A DNA stretch of 64,000 nucleotides from Oricola indica (lineage in GTDB: Bacteria > Pseudomonadota > Alphaproteobacteria > Rhizobiales > Rhizobiaceae). How positions within the stretch are numbered: position 1 is the stretch's first letter; every line of letters begins with the position of its first letter. The stretch is taken from the NCBI RefSeq assembly GCF_019966595.1, contig NZ_JAINFJ010000007.1, positions 143,003-207,002 on the forward strand, given 5' to 3'. Both the position numbers and the translations under genes were made by a program. Positions 30,655-39,462 of the stretch are shown piece after piece. The notes under the pieces were generated by a model that ran no database searches, was not told the DNA's origin, and worked only from the letters and a program-made list of their open reading frames with translations.

Positions 30655-32130
30655 ATGCTTGCCAATAGCGCCTCAAGCGCCTTATCACGATGCAGCCCGA
30701 TCGACCGAAGCCCCACCGTGAATCGCACCGTCCCTCTCGTCCTCGCCATCGCCCTCTTCATGGAGCACATGGATTCGACGGTCATCTCGACCGCGCTTCC
30801 GGCAATCGCGCAGGATATCGGAACGACGCCGATCGCCCTGAAGCTGGCGCTTACGGCATATCTGGTGGCGCTGGCGATCTTCATTCCGATATCCGGCTGG
30901 ATGGCGGACCGTTTCGGTGCGCGGCGCGTATTCGCCAGCGCCATCGTCGTTTTCATGATCGGATCGATCGCCTGCGCCGTCTCGGGCTCGTTGACGCAGT
31001 TCGTCTTCGCGCGGTTCCTGCAAGGCATGGGCGGCGCGATGATGACGCCTGTCGGCCGCCTCGTGCTGGTGCGATCGACGGCGAAATCCGATCTCGTCAA
31101 CGCCATGGCGTGGCTGACCATCCCGGCCCTGATCGGCCCGCTGGCCGGACCACCGGTCGGCGGTTTCCTGACCACCTTCATGTCCTGGCACTGGATCTTC
31201 CTGATCAACATTCCCATCGGGATCGCAGGCGTCATCTTTGCCCTCACCCTGCTGCCGGAAAGCGAGGCACCGCCGGTGCGACGCGTCGACTGGACAGGTT
31301 TCATCCTGGCGGGAGCGGCCGCATCGGGCATCGTGTTCGGCCTGTCGGTGATCAGCCTGCCGGCCCTGCCGCCGGTCTGGGGCGTGATGGCGACAATCGC
31401 CGGCGCGGCTTGCTTCGCCGGCTATGTGGTGCACGCGCGGCGTACGCCCGATCCGCTGCTCGATCCGAAGCTTTTTGCGAACCAGACCTTCCGAGCCGCG
31501 ATCATCGGCTCGAACCTGTTTCGCATCGGCGCGGGCGCGGTGCCCTTCCTGCTGCCGCTGATGCTGCAAATCGGGTTCGGCCTGACACCGTTCCAGTCCG
31601 GCATGGTGACCTTCGTCTCCGCCGGCGGCGCGATCGTGATGAAGTTCACCGTCAAACGGATCCTGCGGGCCGGCGGCTTTCGCATGGTCCTGATCGGCGC
31701 GGCCGGCGGCGCGGCGATCTCGATCGCGGTGAACGGCCTCTACACGCCGGCGACGCCACTGGCACTGATCATGGTGTTGCTGTTCGCCTCCGGGCTGGTG
31801 CGTTCGCTCTTCTTCACCTCGGCCAATGCGCTGACCTTCGCCGAAGTGTCGGACGCGGAGGCTCCACAGGCAACGGCCGTGACCTCGGCGATGCAGCAGG
31901 TATCGATTGCCGTCGGGGTGGCGCTGGCCGGCGGCGTGCTCGATCTGGTCACCGTGCTGAGCGACGGCGCGCTGGAGCTTCCGGCGTTTCACATGGCGTT
32001 CTTCACGGTCTCCGCCATTTCGGCGCTCGCGATCATTCCCTTCCTGTCCTTGCCGCCAAGTGCCGGGAACGCCGTTTCCGGCCATTCGATCCGAAGCGCG
32101 GGCGCTCGGGCGGCGGCGCCGGTGCGATAA
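30655..32130 (+). CDS. DHA2 family MFS multidrug exporter (14-helix)
   Basis: A 491-residue carrier of the EmrB/QacA type: helix 1 MEHMDSTVISTALPAIAQDI, motif A GWMADRFGARRVF, motif C GPLAGPPVGGFL and WHWIFLINIPIG at helix 6 are all DHA2 features. It should export drugs or other hydrophobic compounds by proton antiport. The start is uncertain: the ATG at 30655 or a GTG at 30718, nearer to helix 1. Confidence 0.9.
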   Translation: MLANSASSALSRCSPIDRSPTVNRTVPLVLAIALFMEHMDSTVISTALPAIAQDIGTTPIALKLALTAYLVALAIFIPISGWMADRFGARRVFASAIVVFMIGSIACAVSGSLTQFVFARFLQGMGGAMMTPVGRLVLVRSTAKSDLVNAMAWLTIPALIGPLAGPPVGGFLTTFMSWHWIFLINIPIGIAGVIFALTLLPESEAPPVRRVDWTGFILAGAAASGIVFGLSVISLPALPPVWGVMATIAGAACFAGYVVHARRTPDPLLDPKLFANQTFRAAIIGSNLFRIGAGAVPFLLPLMLQIGFGLTPFQSGMVTFVSAGGAIVMKFTVKRILRAGGFRMVLIGAAGGAAISIAVNGLYTPATPLALIMVLLFASGLVRSLFFTSANALTFAEVSDAEAPQATAVTSAMQQVSIAVGVALAGGVLDLVTVLSDGALELPAFHMAFFTVSAISALAIIPFLSLPPSAGNAVSGHSIRSAGARAAAPVR

Positions 32131-32148
32131 CGCCCGGGACAGACGCTC

Positions 32149-33297
32149 TCAGACCGTCTTGGATGACTCGACAAGCCGGACAAGCTCGGCCTGCCGGTGC
32201 GATCCCGTTTTCTGCATTGCCGATTTGAGCTGATTGCGGATCGTGTGAATGCTCACCGAGCGCATCTCGGCGAGTTCGGCCGGAGACAGGCCTTCGGCTA
32301 TGCCGACCGCGACGTCGGTCTCGGTGACCGTCAGCCCGTGAGCCGTCATGAAGGCGTCGCGATCCAGCCTCCGCCCGGCAACCGGACTGACCGTCACCAG
32401 AAGAGCGGGACGCCAATAACCGAGCATAAGGGCGAAGGGCGATACCGGATGGTCCTCCGGCGTGAAACGAACGATGCGGCAGGCGTATCGGGAGCCATCG
32501 GCGCCCGTGCTCACAAACGTCGCGGAAATCGGCTCGATGCCCGCCCGAAGCTGCTTGAGGCATTTCTCGAGTATATCGGCGGCATCAGGATCGCGGAACG
32601 ACAACCGCCCGGCATGATCGTCGAGCATGACCGCCCGATCCTCCGTCAGACGGTCAGTGCTCGCATTGGCATAAAGCAGGAAGCCGGTATCGGCGAGGAC
32701 CATGACGGCCGCCCCGGGCATGATGGTTCGGTCGTGCAGCAGATCCAGTTCCAGCGACTGGCCGGACATGAGGCGGCTGATCTCGAAAGCCTGCTGGAGA
32801 TGCGGGACCAGAAGACCCACCGTGCGCAACCAGGGCGCCTCCAGCTTTTCCTCGTCCTTGAGGCGGATGTTGCCCCCGAAGGCCAACATGCGCGTCACAT
32901 CCTTGAAGATCAGTGCCCCGCCGCCGGCAGCCACATTCTCCTGCGGGCGCACCCAGTCATTGTAGAACTCTGTCGAGTAGAGCGTCTCTTTCGAACACAT
33001 CCATTGCGATGGCGTGGCGACCCCGACTTCGGCATTCGCAAAGCCCGGCGCCCAGCTGTTCACCTCGCCATAATACTCGTTATAGCTGTCGACATATTCC
33101 GGCGCATATCCGGCCGCCGTCAGACCGAGCGAAATGCCGGCAGGCATGTCGAAACCGAAGAGATGCGTACAAACGCCTCCGGAGACATGGGTCAGCTCGG
33201 TGAGGAAGTCCTGCCAGCGCGCCTGATCCAGAGCCGACGCGTAGATGAGCCTCGTCAGACGGGCATAGGATTCCACATCAAGATCGGGACCGGCCAA
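32149..33297 (-). CDS. LuxR family transcriptional regulator
   Basis: A 382-residue protein with a C-terminal LuxR-type HTH (about 318-378: LTVTETDVAVGIAEGLSPAE then SVSIHTIRNQLKSAMQKTG). The N-terminal 300 residues are a sensor region with no recognised domain beyond a PAS-like centre (MVLADTGFLLYANASTDRLT). The TTG at 33297 has GGGGGAG eight bases upstream and is a credible start. It converges with the DHA2 gene and may regulate it. Confidence 0.85.
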   Translation of the reverse strand: MAGPDLDVESYARLTRLIYASALDQARWQDFLTELTHVSGGVCTHLFGFDMPAGISLGLTAAGYAPEYVDSYNEYYGEVNSWAPGFANAEVGVATPSQWMCSKETLYSTEFYNDWVRPQENVAAGGGALIFKDVTRMLAFGGNIRLKDEEKLEAPWLRTVGLLVPHLQQAFEISRLMSGQSLELDLLHDRTIMPGAAVMVLADTGFLLYANASTDRLTEDRAVMLDDHAGRLSFRDPDAADILEKCLKQLRAGIEPISATFVSTGADGSRYACRIVRFTPEDHPVSPFALMLGYWRPALLVTVSPVAGRRLDRDAFMTAHGLTVTETDVAVGIAEGLSPAELAEMRSVSIHTIRNQLKSAMQKTGSHRQAELVRLVESSKTV

Positions 33298-33443
33298 TAC
33301 GCTTCTCCCCCACTTTCCCCGGAAGTGGAAACAGGCTTGGCTATCAAGCGCCTGACCGCAAAGTTACGCGGACGGAAATGGCAAGACAAGCACAAGTTGC
33401 AAAATCTTGCCCCCCACATGCGACAGGCACACACGATGCCGGG

Positions 33444-34184
33444 TCAATCTTCCTCGAAAGCCGGCGCGTCGCTTTTGCGCCCCTTGAACTCCTTGGCGAG
33501 GATATAAAGCTCGACCGACTCGGCGCGCGAGGACGGCGGCTTGACGTGAATGACGGACTTGAAGTTGCGCTTCAGGAGATCGAGCAGGTCCTTCTCCGTG
33601 CCGCCCTGGAAGGTCTTGGCGAGGAAATGCCCGCCCGGCTTGAGGACGCGAATGGCGAAATCGGCGGCGACCTCGATGAGATGCATGGTGCGCAGATGGT
33701 CGGTCTGGCGGTGACCGATGGTCGGCGCCGCCATGTCGGAGACCACCAGATCCGGCATGCTGCCGAGCGCCTCCATCAGCTTTCCGGGGGCTTCGTCGTC
33801 GAGGAAATCCATCTGCAGGATTTCGACGCCCGGCATCGGATCCATCTCCAAATAGTCGATCGCCACGATCCGCTTGTCCTCGTCGCTCGAGCCAACGCGA
33901 TGCGCGGCGACCTGGCACCAGCCGCCCGGCGCCGCGCCGAGGTCGATCACGCGGTCGCCCCTGGCGAGGATCTTGTGCTTGTCGTCGATCTCGATCAGCT
34001 TGTAGGCGGCGCGCGAGCGCATGCCTTCCGCCTTGGCGCGCTGGACGTAGGGATCGTTGATTTGCCGCTCGATCCAGCGCCGCGACGAGTTCTTCAGACC
34101 CCTGCCCTTCTTGACACGCTGGTTGATCGAGCGCCCTGTCCGGCCGGATGGCGAGCCGCCGCGCGGTGGTTTGCGTCCGCTCAT
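33444..34184 (-). CDS. rlmE: 23S rRNA (uridine-2'-O-)-methyltransferase
   Basis: A 246-residue RrmJ/FtsJ enzyme with the SAM motif [15 protein letters not shown], the catalytic Lys near SRAAYKL, the Asp of [10 protein letters not shown] and the Lys of FLAKTFQGG. It methylates U2552 of 23S rRNA. The ATG at 34184 overlaps the ppx stop by four bases; the basic N-terminus ([12 protein letters not shown]) is common in alphaproteobacterial members. Confidence 0.95.
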   Translation of the reverse strand: MSGRKPPRGGSPSGRTGRSINQRVKKGRGLKNSSRRWIERQINDPYVQRAKAEGMRSRAAYKLIEIDDKHKILARGDRVIDLGAAPGGWCQVAAHRVGSSDEDKRIVAIDYLEMDPMPGVEILQMDFLDDEAPGKLMEALGSMPDLVVSDMAAPTIGHRQTDHLRTMHLIEVAADFAIRVLKPGGHFLAKTFQGGTEKDLLDLLKRNFKSVIHVKPPSSRAESVELYILAKEFKGRKSDAPAFEED

Positions 34185-35692
34185 CGCCGGCTCCAGTGCG
34201 GTCGGTTGCGCCACGGATTGGCACCGCGCCGCCAGACGCCCTCGGCGGCCATCATCTCGGTCAGGATGCCCTCGCGCAAACCGCGGTCGGCGACGCGCAG
34301 CCGGTTGGAGGGCCAGACACCACGGATCGCCTCGAGGATCGCGCAGCCGGCCAATACGAGATCGGCCCGGTCGGCACCGATGCACGGATTGGCGACGCGC
34401 TCGTCGAAAGACCAGGACAGGAGGCGTGCATTCATCGCGTCGACTTCCTCGGAGGTCATCCAGAGCCCGTCGACCCGGCGGCGATCGTAGCGCGGCAGGT
34501 CGAGATGGATGCCGGCAAGCGTCGTCACCGTGCCCGACGTGCCGAGCAGGTGAAAGCCGTCATTGCCGACACGGTCGGCCAGCCTGTGGCGATCGTCGAA
34601 GCGGTGCAGCAGTTCCGTCGCGTAGTCGATCATGTCGGCGAAGGTCTTCTCGCTGACATTGCGCCCGTCGAATTTTTCGGAAAGCGTCACGACGCCGACC
34701 TGCAGCGATGTCCAGGCAACGATGTGGTCGGCAAGCCGGCGCGACCGCCGGTCCTTGACGTCGACCAGCGCGATTTCCGAGGAGCCGCCGCCAATGTCGA
34801 ACAATACGACGGAATCGGTGTCGCGGCCGACCAGCGACGAACAGCCGGACACGGCAAGCCTGGCTTCGGTCTCGCGATCGACGATTTCCAGCTTCAGGCC
34901 GGTTTCCTCGAACACTCTTGCCAGGAATTCCTCGCCATTCTCGGCGGCGCGGCACGCTTCAGTGGCAATCAGGCGCATGCGCCGTATCGATCGCGACTCC
35001 AGCTTGTCGCGGCACACTTTCAACGCCTCGACGGCGCGGTCCATGGCCGCGTCCGACAGCCTGCCGGTGCGCGACAGCCCCTCGCCGAGCCGCACGATGC
35101 GCGAGAACGCATCGACGACCCGAAACTGGCCGGGCCGTGTCGGTGTGGCGACCAGAAGGCGGCAATTGTTCGTTCCGAGATCGAGCGCGGCAAAATATTC
35201 CGATGTACGTGGCGCCCTCTGCTGACCGTCGGCCACCACTGCGGGATGCTGTTGTGTCACGATCGGCGGCGCCGGCTGGATCGCCGGCGGATTGCCCGAA
35301 TCGACCGAAATCTGGGTGTGCGGCTTCCTGCGCCGGCGGCGGCGCTTGCCCTTCGGCGCCGCGGGCTGCGGTGCTTCCCCGTCGGTCGGACCCGTGTCCG
35401 GCTGCGGCGTCGCAATCAGGCCGGCTTCGCCGTTCTTGCGCGCACCCCTGCGCCGACGGCGGCGCTTGCGGCCCTTCTTTTCCTTGTGATGATCAAGCCT
35501 TCCGTCCTGCGCGGCAGCGGGCGCTTCGGGCTCCCCCGCGTCACCAACCGGCCGTGCAGTCTTACCGGACATCGCTTCGGCGGGCGCTGGCGCACCCCTT
35601 GCGACATCGGCCGGCCGCGGTTCCTTCGAACCGAAACCGGATTCGGAAGGTCCCGATCCGGATGCATACGCATCCGCCCCGGTGCCCTTCAC
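34181..35692 (-). CDS. ppx: Ppx/GppA exopolyphosphatase family protein
   Basis: A 503-residue protein. Residues about 165-490 are the ASKHA-fold Ppx/GppA domain: [16 protein letters not shown] (phosphate 1), [14 protein letters not shown] (phosphate 2) and [13 protein letters not shown]. The first 160 residues are disordered and hold two arginine blocks, [15 protein letters not shown] and [12 protein letters not shown], spaced by Pro/Ala/Glu-rich sequence. Such basic tails could bind polyphosphate or RNA (inference). It is coupled to rlmE, a common pair in Rhizobiales. Confidence 0.92.
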   Translation of the reverse strand: MKGTGADAYASGSGPSESGFGSKEPRPADVARGAPAPAEAMSGKTARPVGDAGEPEAPAAAQDGRLDHHKEKKGRKRRRRRRGARKNGEAGLIATPQPDTGPTDGEAPQPAAPKGKRRRRRRKPHTQISVDSGNPPAIQPAPPIVTQQHPAVVADGQQRAPRTSEYFAALDLGTNNCRLLVATPTRPGQFRVVDAFSRIVRLGEGLSRTGRLSDAAMDRAVEALKVCRDKLESRSIRRMRLIATEACRAAENGEEFLARVFEETGLKLEIVDRETEARLAVSGCSSLVGRDTDSVVLFDIGGGSSEIALVDVKDRRSRRLADHIVAWTSLQVGVVTLSEKFDGRNVSEKTFADMIDYATELLHRFDDRHRLADRVGNDGFHLLGTSGTVTTLAGIHLDLPRYDRRRVDGLWMTSEEVDAMNARLLSWSFDERVANPCIGADRADLVLAGCAILEAIRGVWPSNRLRVADRGLREGILTEMMAAEGVWRRGANPWRNRPHWSRR

Positions 35693-35813
35693 GTCCTATC
35701 CCTTCCTGCGCCGCGCTGCCCGAGAAGGCGCTGCAGGCGCATGTCATATGTTGTTGGCAAAATGGTATCAGGACATGGCGAATTCACCAAGTGCAATTGT
35801 CGCAGATTGATGT

Positions 35814-35842
35814 TTGCATTTTCGTCGCCAAGGCTCTATATC
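35814..35842 (+). promoter_or_regulatory. sigma-70-type promoter of tRNA-Gln
   Basis: TTGCAT (35814-35819) and TATATC (35837-35842) are 17 bases apart, about 20 bases before the tRNA 5' end. Confidence 0.65.
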
Positions 35843-35861
35843 GCCGGTCTCGTCAAGGCGA

Positions 35862-35935
35862 TGGGGAATAGGTTAACGGTAGACCCACGGACTCTGACTC
35901 CGTTAGTCCTGGTTCGAATCCAGGTTCCCCAGCCA
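35862..35935 (+). tRNA. tRNA-Gln (anticodon CTG)
   Basis: A complete cloverleaf. The acceptor arms are TGGGGAA and TTCCCCA with discriminator G and an encoded CCA; the anticodon stem is CGGA/TCCG-like with loop CTCTGAC; the T arm is CCTGG-TTCGAAT-CCAGG. The TGGGG...CCCCA ends and CTG anticodon fit glutamine. A decayed recombinase cassette begins within 500 bases, so this may have served as an integration site. Confidence 0.97.
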
Positions 35936-36016
35936 ACGAAATCAAGCACTTGGCGAAGTGCCCTCCAAAAAATCCTGTTTTATCCTCGCCTTAGACTCAA
36001 ATTTTGGAGGATGCGG

Positions 36017-36196
36017 ATGAATATCCCACTGGACGAATGGTCCGGTTCGAAGGCGACTAAGGAGCTAGAACGGACCATTGAACGCATTGAAAAAGCCAAC
36101 GCCAAGACGACCAAGTTGACGGTTGTGTTGACGGCTATAGCCGCTCTCGCGGCAGTGATAGCGGCGGTGCCGGTCGTCATGAGTTGGCTCGGTTAG
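36017..36196 (+). CDS. 59-residue small membrane protein, hypothetical
   Basis: It begins MNIPLDEWSGSKATKELERT, continues as a charged amphipathic helix (RIEKANAKTTK) and ends with one membrane segment (LTAIAALAAVIAAVPVVMSWLG). GGAGG lies six bases before this ATG; the ATG at 36011 is too close to it. I do not recognise the protein. A helix-plus-anchor layout is seen in phage and toxin-like small proteins, but nothing here proves either. Confidence 0.6.
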   Translation: MNIPLDEWSGSKATKELERTIERIEKANAKTTKLTVVLTAIAALAAVIAAVPVVMSWLG

Positions 36197-36331
36197 CTTC
36201 CTTTCCAAACCCCATATTTGTTTCGATCAGTACCCACACACCTCGGCGAGTTTCCCAAGTAGCGCCGCGAAGTGGATTGTTGAGTATCACACGCCATCTG
36301 GAGCGCGGGTAACATTTGGCTCTGACGAGCC

Positions 36332-36871
36332 CTACCCGAGTGGTCCATGTTGATAGTTATCGCCCGGCTTGCCAGTGCCGGCTCGCGTCGATTTGGTGGC
36401 GGCGCGCAGTTTGCGTTTGGTGGCTGCCTTGTCGGCCGCATGCGCGGTGACCTCGCGCTCGAACTGGGCGAAGGACATACGGACATTCAGCGTCAGCCGC
36501 CCAATACTGGTTGACGTATTGAAGGACTGCGTCACCGACACGAACGAGGCTTCCGCCGCATCCAGCCGCTCGACCAGCTTGGCGAAGTCGGCAAGCGATC
36601 GTGTCAGTCGGTCGATCTTGTAGACGACGATCTGGTCGACCAGGCCTTCATCGACATCGCGCAGCAGTCGCTGTAGACCCGCCCGTTCAAGCGTACCGCC
36701 GGAGATGCCGCCATCGTCATAGTGATCCGGCAGTAGCGCCCAACCTTCATGTTTCTGGCTGGCAATGTAAGAGAGATAGGCTTCGCGCTGGGCATGCAGC
36801 GAGTTGAACTCCTGATCCAGCCCCTCCTCCGAGGACTTCCTCGTATAGATGGCGCAGCGGATATTCTTCAT
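36332..36871 (-). pseudogene. serine recombinase reduced to the catalytic domain (3' truncated)
   Basis: The N-terminal resolvase domain is present: CAIYTRKSSEEGLDQ with the nucleophilic Ser, YDDGGISGGTLERAGLQRLL and VYKIDRLTRSLADF, then RMSFAQFEREVTA. Relatives continue for 300 or more residues with recombinase and zinc-ribbon domains, but this protein stops at 179. The last 35 residues (AATKRKLRAATK and following) do not belong to the family and resemble the DUF3489 gene 950 bases away. The start overlaps the DUF2924 stop by four bases. It should not be able to integrate on its own. Confidence 0.85.
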
Positions 36872-37077
36872 GACGCATCCAGTCCGAAGAAGCGCAGCCC
36901 CGACCAGTGGGCGCCGGTGATCTTGCGGGCGATTGCGCTCAGCGAGCGGTAGCTCTTGCCGTCCATCTGGAAGCCATCGTCCAGCACCTCGACCTGGTAT
37001 GAGCGGCCGTTCCATTCGCAGACGAGGTGTGTGCCCGGCCGCAGCGTCAGGGACGAGGCCGGCAGAGCCGAGTTCAC
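36868..37077 (-). pseudogene. DUF2924 protein, N-terminally shortened
   Basis: 69 residues ending in the DUF2924 C-terminal signature: LVCEWNGRSYQVEVLDDGF, YRSLSAIARKITGAHWSG and RFFGL. The usual N-terminal helical half is missing, while a start codon overlapping the DUF3489 stop is kept, which points to an internal deletion. DUF2924 genes normally precede a serine recombinase gene, as here; their role is unknown. Confidence 0.7.
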
Positions 37078-37457
37078 GATGCCGCCCCATCGCCTGCCTG
37101 CCCACCCTCCACGCTCGGCGAAGCGACGATCACATAGACGGTCTCGCCGGTCTTCGGCGCTTTCGACGTGGCAACGTCGACGCCCTGCTTGCGCAGGCCC
37201 GACAGTGCCGCACGCACCGTGTGCGCCTGCCAGCCGAGACGTTCGACGATCACCGAAATGCGCACGCCGTTCGGCTTCGACAGCAAAGCGGCCAGCTGGT
37301 CCTTCTTGCTCTTCGCAGCCCGCTTGCCGGTGCCGGCTGACTTCGGTTTGGGGGCTGCACGCGGTTTACGCTTGGTGGCAGACTTCTTGATCGCGTGGAT
37401 TTCGGCCTCTACAGCCGTGGCGCTATCGCCGTCATTTTCGATGTTTTGGGTGTTCAT
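37074..37457 (-). CDS. DUF3489 domain-containing protein
   Basis: 127 residues. The N-terminal half is lysine/alanine-rich and disordered (KKSATKRKPRAAPKPKSAGTGK); the C-terminal half is a small winged-helix-like DUF3489 domain (QLAALLSKPNGVRISVIVERLGWQAHTVRAALSGLRKQG). It is probably a DNA-binding accessory protein of the recombinase cassette. The ATG at 37457 has GGAG upstream, and that ribosome site is next to a long inverted repeat at 37467-37509, which could control it. Confidence 0.85.
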   Translation of the reverse strand: MNTQNIENDGDSATAVEAEIHAIKKSATKRKPRAAPKPKSAGTGKRAAKSKKDQLAALLSKPNGVRISVIVERLGWQAHTVRAALSGLRKQGVDVATSKAPKTGETVYVIVASPSVEGGQAGDGAAS

Positions 37458-37880
37458 GCTGTTCTCCACTCAGTTCTAGAAGCCGGATTATCCGACTTCC
37501 CACTGAGTGAAGCCCGCGGTGCGGGCAAGGTTAGCCGATAAGCGCAGCTTGACCTGCCAACACTACCGCTTCCTTTGCCGACGAAGTCGAGCGGGTAAAC
37601 GCTCAAAAGGAGACTTTCTGTGCGGATCGAATATGTCGGCGAATTGCGAGCGGGTGCGCGACGAGGCGGTACGTGTTCCGTTCAACGGACCGCTTATTTG
37701 CGTCAGACACTTTAGCTACTCTTCGACTGACCGTGTCACTACGCAATGGCAATCTGCAACGAGCTTGATGGCGAATTTACCCGAAGGCTCGACAATGACC
37801 ATAACAGCGGCATCCGCCGTTCGCGTTACCAGCTTCAGCACTGTAAGTGAGGCAGGCCTAGCGATGCGTGATGCATCAGT
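37458..37880. other. 423-base stretch without a convincing gene
   Basis: Besides the hairpin at its left edge I see only a weak open frame (37507-37884 plus strand) with no ribosome site at its first start and unremarkable composition. The stretch probably marks the worn right boundary of the recombinase cassette. Confidence 0.5.
37467..37509. promoter_or_regulatory. 43-bp interrupted inverted repeat upstream of the DUF3489 operon
   Basis: The outer arms are CACTCAG and CTGAGTG, and the inner arms GAAGCCGGAT and ATCCGACTTC share a T centre with one mismatch. Its left end touches the Shine-Dalgarno of the DUF3489 gene. It could be an operator, an attenuating hairpin or a recombinase site. Confidence 0.6.
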
Positions 37881-38639
37881 TTAATCGAGGCTCATCCCGC
37901 CATCCACCGGGATATTAGCACCCGTGATGTAGTCGCCCGAGATGCTGCACAACATTGCTACGACACCGGCGCAGTCTTCGGGTTTCCCTATACGGCCGAT
38001 CGGGATCCGCTCTCTTACACGGGCTCGATATGCGGGATCGGTTAATGTGCGCCGGTTTCGTTCTGTCTCGATTACGCCCGGCGAAACGGTATTGACGGTG
38101 ATACCGTGCGGCGCCAGCTGGACAGCAAAATTTCGCATCATGTTCTCAATGCCGGACTTCAAGGCAGCATAAATAGTCATATCAGGATGCGGCCGCCATT
38201 GCTGGACCGAGCCGATATGGATGATCCGGCCAGAACCCGCCTGTTTCATGTCCGGCACCACGTTTTGGATCAGCCCGACGGTTCCCATCAAATTCGCATC
38301 GAACTGCCGTCGTGCGGATTCTGGATCGATATCCGCCAACGATTGCGGCACCTGTAAAGCGGCGTTTACGACGAGAATGTCGATTGGCGCTCCAAGGCCC
38401 TGGACGGCAGCCGCGACGATGGATCGCGGTGCGTCGGTGTCTGTCAGATCTCCTTCTGCCACGCATGCGCTCCGCCCCGCTGCATGGATGAGCGTGACGA
38501 CTGCTTCGGCCTCGTTGCGGTCCCCTAAATAGTGGATACAGACATCCGCGCCTTGCCTGGCAAGAGAAAGCGCGATTTCGCGTCCAATACCGCGGCTTGA
38601 ACCCGTTACGAGCGCTCGTTTTCCGCCTAGATCAAACAT
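37881..38639 (-). CDS. SDR family oxidoreductase
   Basis: A 252-residue classical short-chain dehydrogenase: NAD(P) motif TGSSRGIGREI (about 12-22), active-site Ser in IIHIGSVQQW, and Tyr/Lys in YAALKSG, closing with GANIPVDGGMSLD. It is the last gene of the leftward sugar-acid operon. A role as keto-acid or uronate reductase fits the context, but substrate is not determined by sequence. Confidence 0.9.
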   Translation of the reverse strand: MFDLGGKRALVTGSSRGIGREIALSLARQGADVCIHYLGDRNEAEAVVTLIHAAGRSACVAEGDLTDTDAPRSIVAAAVQGLGAPIDILVVNAALQVPQSLADIDPESARRQFDANLMGTVGLIQNVVPDMKQAGSGRIIHIGSVQQWRPHPDMTIYAALKSGIENMMRNFAVQLAPHGITVNTVSPGVIETERNRRTLTDPAYRARVRERIPIGRIGKPEDCAGVVAMLCSISGDYITGANIPVDGGMSLD

Positions 38640-39462
38640 TCGTCGGAGGCTTTCCTGGAAACCAAGGTCGTCGATTCGTAGTGGCAGAATAGAGCGCGCC
38701 GGTTTCGGCTTCGGTCACGACGAGCCCCAGGGTACCCGAGGGATCGAGTGCCACATTCGTGGGTTTTGCGCCGGGAAGTTGTAGAGTGGCGATCAGCGAG
38801 CCATCATCAGCGTGGTGGGTGACGCTACCCTGGCCGAAATTCGCGACGAAAAGCGAGCCGTCGCTGGCAAAGGCAATACCGTCAGGGCCAACAGGTCCGC
38901 CAGTCGCGGCGAAGGTGTCGAGCTTCCCGACCGTTTTCCCATAGGGGACGCGTAGAAGGCGCTGTCTGTAGGTCTCGGCGATGACCAATGCTCCGTCTGG
39001 AGCGATCGCAATGCCGTTTGGAAACATCAATCCGTCAGAGATCTTTGCGACATCGCCATTCGGGGTCAAACGGCAGACATACCCAACAGGTTCGGTGCGG
39101 GCATTGTTTGAACAGGTAAAGACTAGGTTCCCTGCTAAGTCGAAGCAGAGATCGTTCGGCATTCCCAATGCCGCGCCGTCAACGTCGCCGGCAACAGTGG
39201 ACGCCACGCCGCTTGCGGTATCAAACCGCCTGACTTCATTTCGTCCCTGATCGGCTATCCACAACACGCCGCAGCCATCGAAAGCAGCACCGTTTGGCCG
39301 GCCGCCGATCTCGAAGAATTTCGGCCCATCCGGTCGAAGGCAGCCGATTCGTCCACCGTCAACCTCGACCCACCAAAGTATTCCATCGGACGCAAAACAT
39401 GGCCCCTCCGGGAACTTCAGACCGTTTAGCAGAATGCGCAGCTCAAACATCGCGCCATCCAT
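38632..39462 (-). CDS. SMP-30/gluconolactonase family protein
   Basis: A 276-residue six-bladed beta-propeller: LKFPEGPCFASDG (metal-binding Glu), GRPNGAAFDGCG, GMPNDLCFDLAGN (metal Asn-Asp) and GPDGIAFASDGSL. The family opens sugar lactones with Ca or Zn. It overlaps the dehydratase gene upstream by 20 bases and the SDR downstream by eight, so the three are coupled. It should feed an aldonate to the dehydratase. Confidence 0.9.
   Translation of the reverse strand: MDGAMFELRILLNGLKFPEGPCFASDGILWWVEVDGGRIGCLRPDGPKFFEIGGRPNGAAFDGCGVLWIADQGRNEVRRFDTASGVASTVAGDVDGAALGMPNDLCFDLAGNLVFTCSNNARTEPVGYVCRLTPNGDVAKISDGLMFPNGIAIAPDGALVIAETYRQRLLRVPYGKTVGKLDTFAATGGPVGPDGIAFASDGSLFVANFGQGSVTHHADDGSLIATLQLPGAKPTNVALDPSGTLGLVVTEAETGALYSATTNRRPWFPGKPPTNV

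Noticed and set aside
30690..32228. A 512-codon plus-strand frame over the DHA2 exporter
   Set aside because: The +1 frame gives an Arg-rich, membrane-free product; the overlapping frame encodes a clear transporter.
34148..36196. A 682-codon plus-strand frame running across rlmE, ppx and the tRNA gene
   Set aside because: It reads through a tRNA and two conserved genes on the other strand; only its last 60 codons, from 36017, have their own ribosome site.
35862..37880. A genomic island with a direct repeat of the tRNA-Gln 3' end as attachment site
   Set aside because: I could not find a second copy of the tRNA 3' end in the window, and the cassette encodes a serine, not a tyrosine, recombinase.
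37507..37884. A 125-codon plus-strand frame beside the recombinase cassette
   Set aside because: There is no ribosome site at the first start, composition is unremarkable and it abuts the SDR stop; I see no protein character.
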